59,343 nucleotides of DNA from DATLSM01 sp049585815 (GTDB lineage Bacteria; Actinomycetota; Thermoleophilia; Solirubrobacterales; 70-9). Shown one piece after another: positions 50,589 through 59,343 of this stretch. Made by a program: the position numbers and the translations under genes. The notes below the pieces were generated by a model. The model saw nothing but the letters and a program-made list of their open reading frames with translations. It was not told where the DNA came from and did not search any database. Each line of letters begins with the position of its first letter. Position 1 is the stretch's first letter. The DNA lies in NCBI GenBank assembly GCA_049585815.1, contig JBAVAR010000167.1, positions 1 through 59,343 of the forward strand, written 5' to 3'.

Positions 50589-52169
50589 ATGGAACAGGTC
50601 AAGCTCTACGACACCACCCTGCGCGACGGCATGCAGGGCGAGGGAATGTCACTCTCAGCACCGGAGAAGGTCCGCGTGGTCAGCGCCCTCGACGCCCTCG
50701 GAGTCCAGCTGATCGAGGCCGGCTTCCCCTCCTCCAACCCCAAGGAGGTGGAGCTGTTCGGTCTGCTCTCCGAGCTCGAGCTCACCCAGGCGACGATCTG
50801 CGCTTTCGGGATGACCCGCCGGCGCGATGTCCCTGCCGAGGAGGACCCCGCTCTGCGCACCCTGGTCGAGTGCTTTGCGCCCGTGGTAACCCTGGTCGGC
50901 AAGACCTGGGCGCTTCACCTTGAGATGGTGACCCGGGCCTCGCGGCAGGAGAATCTGGCGATGATCGCCGACTCCGTCGCCTTTTGCCGCGCACACGGCA
51001 AGCGTGTCATCTACGACGCCGAGCACTTCTTTGATGGCTTTCGCGATGACCAGGCCTACGCGCTCGAGTGCCTTAACGCCGCCATCGGGGCCGGGGCTGA
51101 GAACGTCACTCTCTGCGATACCAACGGCTCAAGCCTCCCCGACCAGGTGGCGGTGGCGACCGGCCGGATTGTTGGCGAGCTGCGTGAGGAGGGCGTCCAA
51201 ATCGGGATCCACGCGCATAACGATGCCGAGTGCGGGGTCGCCAACTCACTGGCTGCTGTGCGCGAGGGCGCGCGTCTGGTCCAGGGAACTATCAACGGTT
51301 ACGGCGAGCGCTGTGGCAACGCCAGCCTGATCTCGATCCTGCCCGCGCTGCAGCTGAAGATGGGCTTCGAGGTGGTCTCGCCGGAGCAGCTCGAGAGCCT
51401 GACCGAGGCGTCCCACTTCATCGCTGAGCTCGCCAACCTGACACCTGACCCAGACCAGCCCTACGTCGGGCGCAACGCCTTTGCCCACAAGGGCGGCATG
51501 CACGTCGCCGGGGTGGCGGCCGACGCCCGCACATTCGAGCACATCGATCCGGCATCGGTGGGCAACGAGCGCGAGGTCCTTCCCTCCGAGCTATCCGGCA
51601 AGGCGACGATCCGCAGCCAGGCCGAGCAGATGGGCATCGAGATCGATGATGAGCTTGCCGGGCGGGCGGTCGAGCGGCTGAAGGAGCGCGAGCACCGCGG
51701 ATACCACTACGAGGCTGCACAGGCTTCTTTTGAGCTGCTCTTGCGGCGCGAGGCCGGAGCCTATGAGCCGCTGTTTGAGTTGGAGGGATTCCGCGTTGTG
51801 AGCGAGAAGCGCGCCGGTGAGGAGGCGCGGACCGAGGCGACCATCGAACTCTTGGCCGACGGGGAGCGCTTCGTGCGCTCGGCCAGTGGCAATGGTCCGG
51901 TCAATGCGCTCGACCAGGCCCTGCGCGGAGCGATCGCCGGCCGCCACCCCCACCTGGCCGAGATCGAGCTCACCAACTACAAGGTGCGAATCTTGGACGA
52001 GACCCACGGCACCGACGCGGTCACCCGCGTTCTGCTCGACTCATCCGATGGTCAGCGGGAGTGGGGGACTATCGGGGTCTCCGAGAACATCATCGAGGCA
52101 TCCTGGGAGGCCCTCGTCGACTCGTTGGAGTACGCCTTCCAGCCGCGTCCCGCCCACAGCGGCGGGTAG
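50589..52169 (+). CDS. cimA: (R)-citramalate synthase
   Basis: Condenses acetyl-CoA with pyruvate to citramalate, a threonine-independent entry to isoleucine. 526 residues. Seen: KLYDTTLRDGMQGEGMSLSAPEKVRV, the metal-binding HAHNDAECGVANSLAAVREGA, and the CimA-type INGYGERCGNASLISILPALQLKMG, plus a C-terminal LeuA dimer/regulatory domain. It differs from LeuA of this window (41925) in the QGEG and GYGERCGNASL motifs, as CimA does. ATG 50589 is chosen because similarity starts at MEQVKLYDTTLRDG. A related 2-isopropylmalate-synthase-like activity cannot be excluded by sequence alone. Confidence 0.9.
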   Translation: MEQVKLYDTTLRDGMQGEGMSLSAPEKVRVVSALDALGVQLIEAGFPSSNPKEVELFGLLSELELTQATICAFGMTRRRDVPAEEDPALRTLVECFAPVVTLVGKTWALHLEMVTRASRQENLAMIADSVAFCRAHGKRVIYDAEHFFDGFRDDQAYALECLNAAIGAGAENVTLCDTNGSSLPDQVAVATGRIVGELREEGVQIGIHAHNDAECGVANSLAAVREGARLVQGTINGYGERCGNASLISILPALQLKMGFEVVSPEQLESLTEASHFIAELANLTPDPDQPYVGRNAFAHKGGMHVAGVAADARTFEHIDPASVGNEREVLPSELSGKATIRSQAEQMGIEIDDELAGRAVERLKEREHRGYHYEAAQASFELLLRREAGAYEPLFELEGFRVVSEKRAGEEARTEATIELLADGERFVRSASGNGPVNALDQALRGAIAGRHPHLAEIELTNYKVRILDETHGTDAVTRVLLDSSDGQREWGTIGVSENIIEASWEALVDSLEYAFQPRPAHSGG

Positions 52170-52172
52170 GGT
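52167..52172 (+). promoter_or_regulatory. -10 box of the DegT aminotransferase gene
   Basis: TAGGGT, beginning with the cimA stop codon TAG, lies 8 nt before ATG 52181. Confidence 0.45.
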
Positions 52173-52180
52173 GCCCGCCG

Positions 52181-53305
52181 ATGGGCGGCTCCTCCGACCG
52201 TGAAGAAATACCGCTCGCGCGGCCGGAGATCGGGGTGCGCGAGGAGGAGCTGGTGCTCGAGGTGCTGCGCTCCGGGCGGCTATCGCTGGGTCCGATGGGG
52301 GAGCGCTTTGAGCGCGAGTTCGCGGCCTGGCTGGGGGTCGAGGACGCGGTTGCGGTCTCAAGCGGGACGAGCGCTCTGCACCTCGGCGTGCGGGCGCTGG
52401 AATGGGGCCGGGGGGACGCGGTCCTGACCAGCCCCTTCAGTTTCGTGGCCTCGGCCAACTGCCTGCTTTATGAGGGGGCCCGCCCGATCTTCTGCGACAT
52501 CGACCCCGGCACGCTGAACCTCGACCCAGAGGCCGCCGAGGCCGCGGTGGGCGAGAGCACCGTCGGCATCTTGCCCGTCCACATCTTCGGCTACCCGGCG
52601 GCGATGCCCGAGCTGGAGCAGATTGCCGACCGTCGCGGTCTCGGCGTCCTTGAGGACGCCTGCGAGGCGCTCGGCGCCATCGACGCGCAGGGACGGGGCG
52701 TCGGTACCCGCTCCAACCTCGCCGCCTTTGCCTTCTATGCCAACAAGCAGATGACGACCGGGGAGGGGGGGATGCTCATCCCCACCGACCCCGGCGCAGC
52801 GAGCCGGCTTCGCTCCGAGCGAAACCAGGGCCGCGCCGCCGACATGGGCTGGCTCGACCACGGCGGCCTTGGCTTCAACTACCGCCTCTCCGATCTCGCC
52901 GCCGCGCTCGGTGTCGCTCAGCTCGAGCGGCTTGACTCGATGCTCGCCGGGCGCGCGCGGGTCGCCGCCCTCTACGCCGAGCGGCTCGCCGAGTTCGATG
53001 GGCTCAGGATGCCGAGCCCCGGGCGCGGCGAGGAGCGGCGCAGCTGGTTCGTTTACGTAATTCACCTCCCCCCGGGCAGCGACCGCGACGCGACCGTCGA
53101 CCGCCTCGCCGAGCGGGGAATCGCCAGCAAGGCCTATCTGCCATGTATTCACCTCTTCCCACACCTGCGCGAGCTCGGCTACCAGGAGGGGCAGTTTCCC
53201 GTTGCCGAAGCGACAGCGGCCTCTTCGCTCGCGCTGCCCTTCTTTCCCACCATGAGCGAGTCTCAGGTCGAGCGGGTGTGCGACGCTCTCGCCGGATCGC
53301 TCTGA
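52181..53305 (+). CDS. DegT/DnrJ/EryC1/StrS family aminotransferase
   Basis: PLP-dependent aminotransferase, 374 residues, most often acting on nucleotide-linked keto sugars. Seen: LARPEIGVREEELVLEVLRSGRLSLGP, VAVSSGTSALHLGVRAL, PVHIFGYPAAMPEL, VLEDACEALGA, the PLP Lys in AFAFYANKQMTTGEGGML and GLGFNYRLSDLAAALGVAQL. ATG 52181 has TAGGGT 8 nt upstream. The stop overlaps the argH start (TGATG), so it is co-translated with argH; this is odd, since no sugar gene is adjacent, and the substrate is open. A role in the cell-envelope glycans suggested by the 22-27 kb region is only a guess. Confidence 0.9.
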   Translation: MGGSSDREEIPLARPEIGVREEELVLEVLRSGRLSLGPMGERFEREFAAWLGVEDAVAVSSGTSALHLGVRALEWGRGDAVLTSPFSFVASANCLLYEGARPIFCDIDPGTLNLDPEAAEAAVGESTVGILPVHIFGYPAAMPELEQIADRRGLGVLEDACEALGAIDAQGRGVGTRSNLAAFAFYANKQMTTGEGGMLIPTDPGAASRLRSERNQGRAADMGWLDHGGLGFNYRLSDLAAALGVAQLERLDSMLAGRARVAALYAERLAEFDGLRMPSPGRGEERRSWFVYVIHLPPGSDRDATVDRLAERGIASKAYLPCIHLFPHLRELGYQEGQFPVAEATAASSLALPFFPTMSESQVERVCDALAGSL

Positions 53306-54696
53306 TGTCACGTTTCCGCAAAGACCCCGACCCCCGCTTCTGGCAGCTGAATCGCTCGATCGAGTTCGACTGGCGTCTGGCGCCGTATGACATTGATCAG
53401 TCCCAGGCCCACGCCCGCGCATTGCGGGAAATCGGCGTGCTGGAGGACGAGGAGTTGCGCCGCATCGACGACGGCCTGGAGCGGGTCCGCGCCCGGATGG
53501 GGGAGCACGGGTTCCAGTTCGCCGACTCAGATGAGGACATCCACATGGCGATCGAGCGCCTGCTCGCTGTGGAGATCGGTCCGCTGGCGGGCAAGCTGCA
53601 CACCGGGCGCTCGCGAAACGACCAGGTCGCGACCGATGTTGCGATGGTCGTCCAGGCCCACTCACTGCGGGCGATTGAGCTCTCCGGGGCCGCGATGGAG
53701 CGTCTGCTGGCCCTCGCCGAGCGCCATCGGGACTGGCCGATGCCCGGCTACACCCATCTCCAGCGGGCCCAGCCTGTCTACCTCGGCCACCACCTGCTCG
53801 CCTACTTCTGGATGTTGGCCCGCGATGTGCTGCGCTTTCAGTTCGCCCTCGACAGCGCAGGAGTGATGCCGCTGGGCTCCGGCGCGCTTGCCGGAGTCAA
53901 TTGGGAGATCGACCGCGAGGCCGTCGCCGATGATCTCGGCTTTGCCCACATCAGCCCGAACTCGATCGACGGCGCCTCCAATCGCGACTTTGTCCTCGAC
54001 TACCTCGCAGCGGCCTCGGCCTGCGCCATGCACCTCTCCCGCCTCGGCTCGGAAATCGTGATCTGGTCAAGCGCCGAGTTCGGCTTCTGCCAGTTGGATG
54101 AGTCCTTCTCCTCCGGTTCCTCGATCATGCCGCAGAAGGTGAACCCCGATTCCGCCGAGCTTTTGCGGGCCAAGAGCCCCCGAGTTGCCGCCGACTACGC
54201 TTCGGTCATCGGCATGATGCACGCGCTGCCACTCACCTACGGCAAGGACATGCAGGAGGACAAGGAGCCTCTCTTTGACGCGATCGACACGGTTGAGATC
54301 TGCCTCGACGCGACCGCGGGGATGCTCGATGGGATTGAATTTGACCGCGAGCGGTTGGAGGCGGCTTCTGGGGATGAGATGCTGGCGGCGACTGAGATCG
54401 CCGACCTGCTGGTGCACCGCGGGGTGCCCTTCCGCGAGGCGCACGGGATCGTCGGCGGCCTCGTCCGCGACGCGGTCGAGCAGGGGCGCTCGCTCTCGGA
54501 GCTGAAACCCGAGGAGCTGCGCGAGCACTCTGCCCACCTCGACGATGCCTACTACGAGGTGCTGAAGCGCAGGAGCTGGCTGGAGTCAAAGCGGATCGAG
54601 GGGGGCACCGGTTCCAAGCCGCTGGCCAGACAGGTCGACCTTGCCCGCGAGACCCTCGCGGCGGTCAGGGCAAGGGTCCTCGAAGCGAGATCTTGA
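53305..54696 (+). CDS. argH: Argininosuccinate lyase
   Basis: Last step of arginine synthesis: splits argininosuccinate to arginine and fumarate. 463 residues. Seen: FRKDPDPRFWQLNRSIEFDWRLAPYD, DEDIHMAIERLL, LHTGRSRNDQVATDVAM, MPGYTHLQRAQPV with the catalytic His, and the fumarase/lyase signature GSSIMPQKVNPDSAELLRAK. ATG 53305 overlaps the aminotransferase stop; the frame is open upstream but antisense-like. The other arg genes are not in the window. The mpg gene overlaps its stop by 4 nt. Confidence 0.96.
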   Translation: MSRFRKDPDPRFWQLNRSIEFDWRLAPYDIDQSQAHARALREIGVLEDEELRRIDDGLERVRARMGEHGFQFADSDEDIHMAIERLLAVEIGPLAGKLHTGRSRNDQVATDVAMVVQAHSLRAIELSGAAMERLLALAERHRDWPMPGYTHLQRAQPVYLGHHLLAYFWMLARDVLRFQFALDSAGVMPLGSGALAGVNWEIDREAVADDLGFAHISPNSIDGASNRDFVLDYLAAASACAMHLSRLGSEIVIWSSAEFGFCQLDESFSSGSSIMPQKVNPDSAELLRAKSPRVAADYASVIGMMHALPLTYGKDMQEDKEPLFDAIDTVEICLDATAGMLDGIEFDRERLEAASGDEMLAATEIADLLVHRGVPFREAHGIVGGLVRDAVEQGRSLSELKPEELREHSAHLDDAYYEVLKRRSWLESKRIEGGTGSKPLARQVDLARETLAAVRARVLEARS

Positions 54697-55289
54697 GCAG
54701 CGACGCGAGAGCAGCCAGGGAGCGGCTTGGCAGCGCATTCTTCAGCCGCAGCGTCCACGACGTCGCCCACGAGCTGATCGGCTGTCGCCTCTACCACCGT
54801 GACTGTGGCGGCATCATCGTCGAGACCGAGAGCTATGAGCGCGACGATCCGGCCTGCCACGCCTACGCGGGCCTGACCGCACGGACCGAGGTCCTGTTCG
54901 GGCCGCCGTGCCGCGCCTACGTCTACCTCTCCTACGGGATCCACAGCCTCTTCAACGCGGTCGCCGAACCCGAGGGCGAGGCGGCGGCGGTCCTGGTCAG
55001 GGCGCTTGAGCCGACCCACGGACTGGAGCAGATGAGGGCGAGGCGAGGCGATCGGCCTGAGCAGGAGCTCTGCGCCGGTCCAGGCAAGCTGACCGAGGCG
55101 CTCGGGATCGGACTCGAGGCCAACGGCGCCGATCTGGGCAAGGACCCCTTTTTCCTGCTGGCGCCGGAGCCCGGCTGGGTGGGGGAGGTGGTGAGCGGCC
55201 CTCGGATTGGAATCAGCAAAGCCGTCGATCGGCCCTGGCGCTTTTGCCTTGCCGGTAGCCGCTTCGTCTCGCGTCCTCGCCCGGGTTAG
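54693..55289 (+). CDS. mpg: DNA-3-methyladenine glycosylase (AAG/MPG family)
   Basis: Base-excision-repair glycosylase for alkylated purines. 198 residues. Seen: DVAHELIGCRLYHRDCGGIIVETESYERDDPACHAYAG with the catalytic Glu, RTEVLFGPPCRAYVYLSYGIHSLFN, AAAVLVRALEP and GPGKLTEALGI. Start TTG 54693 overlaps the argH stop (TTGA). The 3' end overlaps the convergent PBP gene by 4 nt. With nfo at 4.4 kb this gives two repair enzymes acting in the same pathway, though far apart. Confidence 0.93.
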   Translation: MSSDARAARERLGSAFFSRSVHDVAHELIGCRLYHRDCGGIIVETESYERDDPACHAYAGLTARTEVLFGPPCRAYVYLSYGIHSLFNAVAEPEGEAAAVLVRALEPTHGLEQMRARRGDRPEQELCAGPGKLTEALGIGLEANGADLGKDPFFLLAPEPGWVGEVVSGPRIGISKAVDRPWRFCLAGSRFVSRPRPG

Positions 55290-57493
55290 CCCGCGGTGAC
55301 CCCGCCCCCGCCCCCGGGGGAGGGAGGGGGCGTCGAGGGTTCGGAGGGAGTCGGTGCAGTCGGTGCGGCAGGCTTTGCCGGCTTGGCGGATTCCGAGGCG
55401 CCCGGTTCGGCGGATTCGCTCGGAGCGGGGGAGGACGGTTCGGCTTCAGCTTCGGTTGAAGGGGTCGTCGGGGAATAGGTGGAACCCGGCGATGAGCCGC
55501 TGCGGTGTCCCCTCTTTTCCGAGGCTCGTTCAGAGGCGATCTGCCGCCAGGCGCTAATCACCCGAGCCCAGATCAGAGCCGGGAAGGTGCCGCCCATCAC
55601 CGGTCCCCCGTTGTAGAGGGTGGTCATCGGCGTCGTCGTGTCCTCGTATCCGACCCAGACGCAGGCCGTGACTTCGGTGATCGCGCCGCAAAACCAGGCG
55701 TCGGCGTTGTTCTCGGTCGTGCCGGTCTTCCCCCACTCGCCGCTCACCCCGATATTGGCGTGGGTGCCGGTGCCGCTGCTGACCACGGTTTCGAGGATGT
55801 GCTTGGCCTCGCTGACCACGCCCGCGGGGGCAACCTGAGTGCGCAGGACCTGGTTTTCTCCGCCCTTGACCGTGTGGCCGCTGCTGTCGGTCACCTTGGT
55901 GTAGGCAACCGGGCTGTCGCCGGGCTGAGGAGCCAGCGTGCCGCTGACCCGGCTGCCGTCGTTTGCGATCGTGCTGTAGGCGTAGGTCCAGCCCAGCGGG
56001 GTGACTCCTTCTTTCAGCCCGCCCAGCACCATCGCCGGATTGGTCGAGATCGGTTCCGTATAGCCCATCGCATGGATCGTGCTAGCGATCGAGCGTGTTC
56101 GCTGCTGGAAATTGCTGCCCTTCAAGCCCTTGAGCGCGAGTTGGGCGTAGATCGAGTTGTCCGAGTAGGTGGTCGCGCAGATGATGTCGCAGGATCCGAG
56201 ATAGGCATTTTCGTCGTTGTGGACGACGAAGGTTTCCTGTCCGTGTTTGCCAAAATGGAAGATCTGCGGTGCGGATGGATAGACGGTGTAGGGAGAGATC
56301 CCCTCCTTCAGTGCCGTGATCAGCGTGAAGGGCTTAATTGAAGAGCCCGGCTGGCGGTGACCCTCGGTGGCGAGATTGAACGGCTTGGTTCTGAAATCGG
56401 GGCCGCCGACCATCGCCTTGACGCCGCCATTGCGGTTGTCGATGACCACGACTGAGGAGGTCGGGGGGATCCCCCCAAGGTAGGAGCGGACCGCTTCTTC
56501 GGCCGCCTTCTGCAGGCGAAGGTCGAGGGTTGATTTCACTTTCAGCCCACCGAAGAAGGTCCTCGCCGGGCCGTAGCGTTCGACCAGTTGCTGGCGCAAC
56601 CAGGAGGTGAAGTAGGGGGCCTTCGAATCGATAGTCGGAGGCTCGATGTCGCGTGGGGCCGGCAGCGCCTGCTTGATTCCTTCCTCATATTGCTGGTGGG
56701 TGATGTAACCCTGTTCGTACATTTTTTCGAGCACCAGGTTGCGGCGCCCGAGGGCGTTTTCAGGGTAAATCTTGGGATCGAATGCCGAAGGGTCGGCGAT
56801 GATCGCCGCCAGGGTTGCCGCCTCCCAGGGCTCCAGCACCGAGGCGCAGGGCTCGGCCTGGGTGCCGCATCCCGGGTGGGCCTTGCCGAAGTAGGTGCGG
56901 GCAGCGGCCTCGATCCCATAGGCCCCCTCGCCGAAGTAGATCGTGTTCAGGTACTCGGTGAGGATTTTGTCCTTGCTCCAGTGGTGCTCCAGTCGGTAGG
57001 CGAGAGCCGCCTCGCGGAACTTCTCGAGGATCGTGCGGCTGCCCTGCGCGGCCAGGGCGTTCTTGACGAACTGCTCGGTGATCGTCGAGGCGCCCTCCTC
57101 GGCACTCTGGCTGAGGATGTCGGTGACCAATGCGCGGGCGATGCCCCTGAAGTCGACCCCTTCGTGTTCATAGAAGCGGGAGTCCTCGATTGAGACCACC
57201 GCGTTCTTGACGTAGGGGGAGATCTGACCCGAGTTGAGCAAGATTTTGTTCTGGTTGCTCGTCAGGGTGCCGATCGACTGCCCGTTGGCGTCGAGCACTT
57301 CGCTGTTCTTGGAGGCCTTGTACTGAGCGAAGTCATAGATGGCGGGAAGGTCCTGGGAAACAGCGGCCATCATCCCGAAGATCATCGAGACCAGCCCCAG
57401 CACGCCCAGCCCCAACAGAACGAAGAGGATGCGCAGCTTCTTGAGGCGCGGCTTGCTGCGTTTGCCCGCCAAGAGAGGGCGGCAGTCTAGCAT
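55286..57493 (-). CDS. Class A penicillin-binding protein (transglycosylase/transpeptidase)
   Basis: Bifunctional peptidoglycan synthase. 735 residues: basic cytoplasmic start, one TM segment (about residues 21-45), a GT51 domain with catalytic Glu in IEDSRFYEHEG (about residue 103) and EGASTITEQFVKN, and a transpeptidase with SSIK (S384-K387), SDN (S444-N446) and KTG (589-591). A small insertion with two Cys (CGTQAEPC) lies in the GT51 domain. The last about 75 residues are Ser/Pro/Glu/Ala-rich and disordered. ATG 57493 leaves only 9 nt to the divergent tyrS ATG; TTG 57472 (LAGKRSKPRLKK) is a credible alternative start. Confidence 0.93.
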   Translation of the reverse strand: MLDCRPLLAGKRSKPRLKKLRILFVLLGLGVLGLVSMIFGMMAAVSQDLPAIYDFAQYKASKNSEVLDANGQSIGTLTSNQNKILLNSGQISPYVKNAVVSIEDSRFYEHEGVDFRGIARALVTDILSQSAEEGASTITEQFVKNALAAQGSRTILEKFREAALAYRLEHHWSKDKILTEYLNTIYFGEGAYGIEAAARTYFGKAHPGCGTQAEPCASVLEPWEAATLAAIIADPSAFDPKIYPENALGRRNLVLEKMYEQGYITHQQYEEGIKQALPAPRDIEPPTIDSKAPYFTSWLRQQLVERYGPARTFFGGLKVKSTLDLRLQKAAEEAVRSYLGGIPPTSSVVVIDNRNGGVKAMVGGPDFRTKPFNLATEGHRQPGSSIKPFTLITALKEGISPYTVYPSAPQIFHFGKHGQETFVVHNDENAYLGSCDIICATTYSDNSIYAQLALKGLKGSNFQQRTRSIASTIHAMGYTEPISTNPAMVLGGLKEGVTPLGWTYAYSTIANDGSRVSGTLAPQPGDSPVAYTKVTDSSGHTVKGGENQVLRTQVAPAGVVSEAKHILETVVSSGTGTHANIGVSGEWGKTGTTENNADAWFCGAITEVTACVWVGYEDTTTPMTTLYNGGPVMGGTFPALIWARVISAWRQIASERASEKRGHRSGSSPGSTYSPTTPSTEAEAEPSSPAPSESAEPGASESAKPAKPAAPTAPTPSEPSTPPPSPGGGGGVTAG

Positions 57494-57502
57494 TGCTCGC
57501 TT

Positions 57503-58660
57503 ATGGATCTGACGCTAAACGCGGTCGATGTGCTGCCCGCGGGGATGCTCGCCGAGCAGCTCGCGAGCGGGCGCCCGCTGCGGGTCAAGCTCGGGATCGA
57601 CCCGACCACCGCCGACATCCATCTCGGCCACACCGTCGTGCTGGGGAAGCTCCGCGAGTTCCAAGAGGCCGGCCACCGGGTGATCCTGATCATCGGCGAC
57701 TTCACCGCCAGGGTCGGCGATCCCAGCGGCCGTTCGGCCCAGCGGCCGCTGCCCACCGCCGAGGAGATCGAGGCCAACGCAGCGACCTATCAGGAGCAGG
57801 CCTTCAAGCTGCTTGACCGTGAGCAGACGGAGGTGCGCTTCAACAGCGAGTGGTTGGGAATGGAGCCCGAGGCGCTGCTGGGTCTGCTCGCCCAGACCAC
57901 GGTCGCCCGCCTTCTGGAGCGCGATGATTTCCAAAAGCGGCTGGCGGCAGGGGTGCCAATCGCTGCGCTCGAGCTGCTTTACCCACTGCTGCAGGGCTAT
58001 GACTCGGTGGCGGTGAAGGCCGATCTAGAGCTGGGGGGGACCGACCAGAAGTTCAATCTGCTCTTCGCGCGCGACATCCAGGCCGCCTACGGCGAGAAGC
58101 CGCAGTCGATCCTGACGATGCCGATCCTGGTCGGGACCGATGGCAGCCAAAAGATGAGCAAGTCGCTCGGCAACTACGTCGGCGTCACCGATCCGCCGGA
58201 GGAGATGTTCGGGCGGTTGATGAGGGTCCCCGACCCGGCGATGGCCGAGTACTACCGGCTGCTGCTCGGCTCAGAGCTGCCCGAGCGACCGCCGAATGAG
58301 GCAAAGCGGGAGCTGGCGAGGCGCATCGTTGAGCGCTTTCACGACGCCGCGGCGGCCCGGTCCGCGGAGGAGCATTTCGACCGCCTCTTCGTCCAGCGGG
58401 AGGCCCCCGATGAGATCGAGGAGATCGATCTCGGGCCCTACCGGGCGCCAGGCGATGGCCGGGTGCACCTGCCACAACTGATGGCGGGTGCCTTCGCGAT
58501 CAGTTCCAGTGAGGCCCGGCGACTGATCGGCCAGGGAGGGGTGAGGCTAGACGGCGAGCCGCTCTCGGGCGACAGCCTCGACCTTGCCGCCGGCGAGCTC
58601 GATGGCCGGGTCCTGCAGGTCGGCAAGCGCCGCTTTTGCCGCCTGCGCGCGACCGCCTAG
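57503..58660 (+). CDS. tyrS: Tyrosyl-tRNA synthetase
   Basis: Class I synthetase for tRNA-Tyr. 385 residues. Seen: the HIGH-type motif GIDPTTADIHLGHTVVLGKL (about residues 32-51), the tyrosine-binding region, KMSKSLGNYVGV (about residues 217-228) and a C-terminal S4 RNA-binding domain (MAGAFAISSSEARRLIGQGGVRLDGEPLSGD). TAGCAT (57488-57493) lies 9 nt before the ATG. The stop TAG forms the start of the presumed rRNA -35 box. Confidence 0.96.
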   Translation: MDLTLNAVDVLPAGMLAEQLASGRPLRVKLGIDPTTADIHLGHTVVLGKLREFQEAGHRVILIIGDFTARVGDPSGRSAQRPLPTAEEIEANAATYQEQAFKLLDREQTEVRFNSEWLGMEPEALLGLLAQTTVARLLERDDFQKRLAAGVPIAALELLYPLLQGYDSVAVKADLELGGTDQKFNLLFARDIQAAYGEKPQSILTMPILVGTDGSQKMSKSLGNYVGVTDPPEEMFGRLMRVPDPAMAEYYRLLLGSELPERPPNEAKRELARRIVERFHDAAAARSAEEHFDRLFVQREAPDEIEEIDLGPYRAPGDGRVHLPQLMAGAFAISSSEARRLIGQGGVRLDGEPLSGDSLDLAAGELDGRVLQVGKRRFCRLRATA

Positions 58661-58686
58661 GCAAACGGCAACGACAGCGCTATACT
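58658..58686 (+). promoter_or_regulatory. rRNA operon promoter
   Basis: -35 TAGGCA (58658-58663, containing the tyrS stop), 17-nt spacer, -10 TATACT (58681-58686), the best -10 match in the window. A CCCCGG/CCGGGG hairpin directly follows the predicted start of transcription. Confidence 0.65.
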
Positions 58687-58760
58687 CCCCGGTCCTTCCG
58701 GGGTGGCCTTGGGCTGTCCCGTGCGTGAGAGAGCGGCGAATCCCGCCGCTAAGGCGCAGC

Positions 58761-58780
58761 GGTCTTTGAAAACTGAGCAG
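58761..58780 (+). promoter_or_regulatory. boxA-like antitermination and processing region of the rRNA leader
   Basis: GGTCTTTGAAAACTGAGCAG matches the TCTTTGAAAACT block usual upstream of 16S genes, where it serves NusB/NusE antitermination. Further on, hairpins CCACCCGG/CCGGGTGG (58827-58834/58847-58854) and GTCATGCC/GGCATGAC (58867-58874/58908-58915) probably help rRNA processing. Confidence 0.55.
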
Positions 58781-58935
58781 CGTGCACTCCGCGGGCCCAC
58801 GGGCCTGTGGATTGTTTGAGCCCGATCCACCCGGTGCGCCAGCGCTCCGGGTGGTCTGATTTACCCGTCATGCCGGTCGTCGAGTATGTGTACCCGGCGA
58901 CCCGCCAGGCATGACAGCTCTCTGTAAGAAGTACC

Positions 58936-59343
<408 letters not shown>

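Noticed and set aside
52358..53665. Minus-strand open frame of 435 codons opposite the DegT gene and argH
   Set aside because: Shadow of the sense genes; no motif, promoter or ribosome binding site.
58687..58935. rRNA leader considered for a tRNA or small protein gene
   Set aside because: No cloverleaf with TTCRA loop was found, and short frames lack start signals; the hairpins and the boxA-like element explain the region.

Overview
This 59 kb window is chromosomal DNA from a high-GC Gram-positive bacterium. The partial 16S rRNA at the right end reads like class Thermoleophilia (order Solirubrobacterales or a relative) of the Actinomycetota; that placement is my reading of the sequence, not a database result. 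The region is densely coding, with no gene-free stretch over about 300 bases, no tRNA, insertion sequence, phage or CRISPR array that I can recognise, and mostly housekeeping and amino-acid biosynthesis genes.

Layout. 1-10.9 kb: the 3' part of dnaE, a Cys-rich hypothetical, an acyl-CoA dehydrogenase, endonuclease IV, gltX, two LuxR-type regulators, and an Rrf2 regulator with cysK and cysE. 10.9-17.3 kb: pcrA, folD, a polyproline membrane protein, and a GMC oxidoreductase with a small membrane protein. 17.3-22.1 kb: gatCAB, a type II NADH dehydrogenase and a zinc-ribbon membrane protein. 22.1-27.2 kb: three membrane glycosyltransferases divergent from a UDP-sulfoquinovose synthase homologue. 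27.2-37.8 kb: ilvB-ilvN, then menaquinone genes menF, menD-menC-menA-menB (reverse strand) and menE, then ilvC. 37.8-41.7 kb: a cupin, serC-serA and a secreted RTX-repeat protein. 41.7-52.2 kb: leuA with a leader peptide, an XRE-cupin regulator, leuC-leuD, a methyltransferase, glutamate dehydrogenase, leuB, ilvE and cimA. 52.2-59.3 kb: a DegT aminotransferase, argH, a 3-methyladenine glycosylase, a class A PBP, tyrS and the start of an rRNA operon.

How the genes work together. Almost the whole branched-chain amino acid pathway is present (ilvB, N, C, E; leuA, B, C, D; cimA); ilvD and ilvA are not in the window. CimA points to isoleucine made from pyruvate through citramalate. Six menaquinone genes sit inside the ilv genes; menH, menI and the final methyltransferase are not seen. 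NDH-2 would reduce the menaquinone made here. GatCAB with GltX points to tRNA-dependent glutamine formation on tRNA-Gln.

Main discoveries. (1) leuA is preceded by a 19-codon leader peptide with a run of Leu codons, and those same codons are complementary over 12 base pairs to the leuA Shine-Dalgarno region: a simple Leu-sensing translational switch. (2) A second leader peptide, with Ile codons, lies between ilvE and cimA. (3) The Rrf2 protein beside cysK ends in Met-Tyr-Phe-Ile, like the CysK-docking tail of CymR, while the neighbouring CysE lacks a C-terminal Ile. (4) Many genes have a TAnnnT -10 box 7-9 nt before the start codon, so leaderless mRNAs look like the rule, and several of these promoter boxes contain the TAG stop codon of the gene upstream. 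(5) Clear dyad operators sit in the ndh, gdh and sulfoquinovose/glycosyltransferase promoters.
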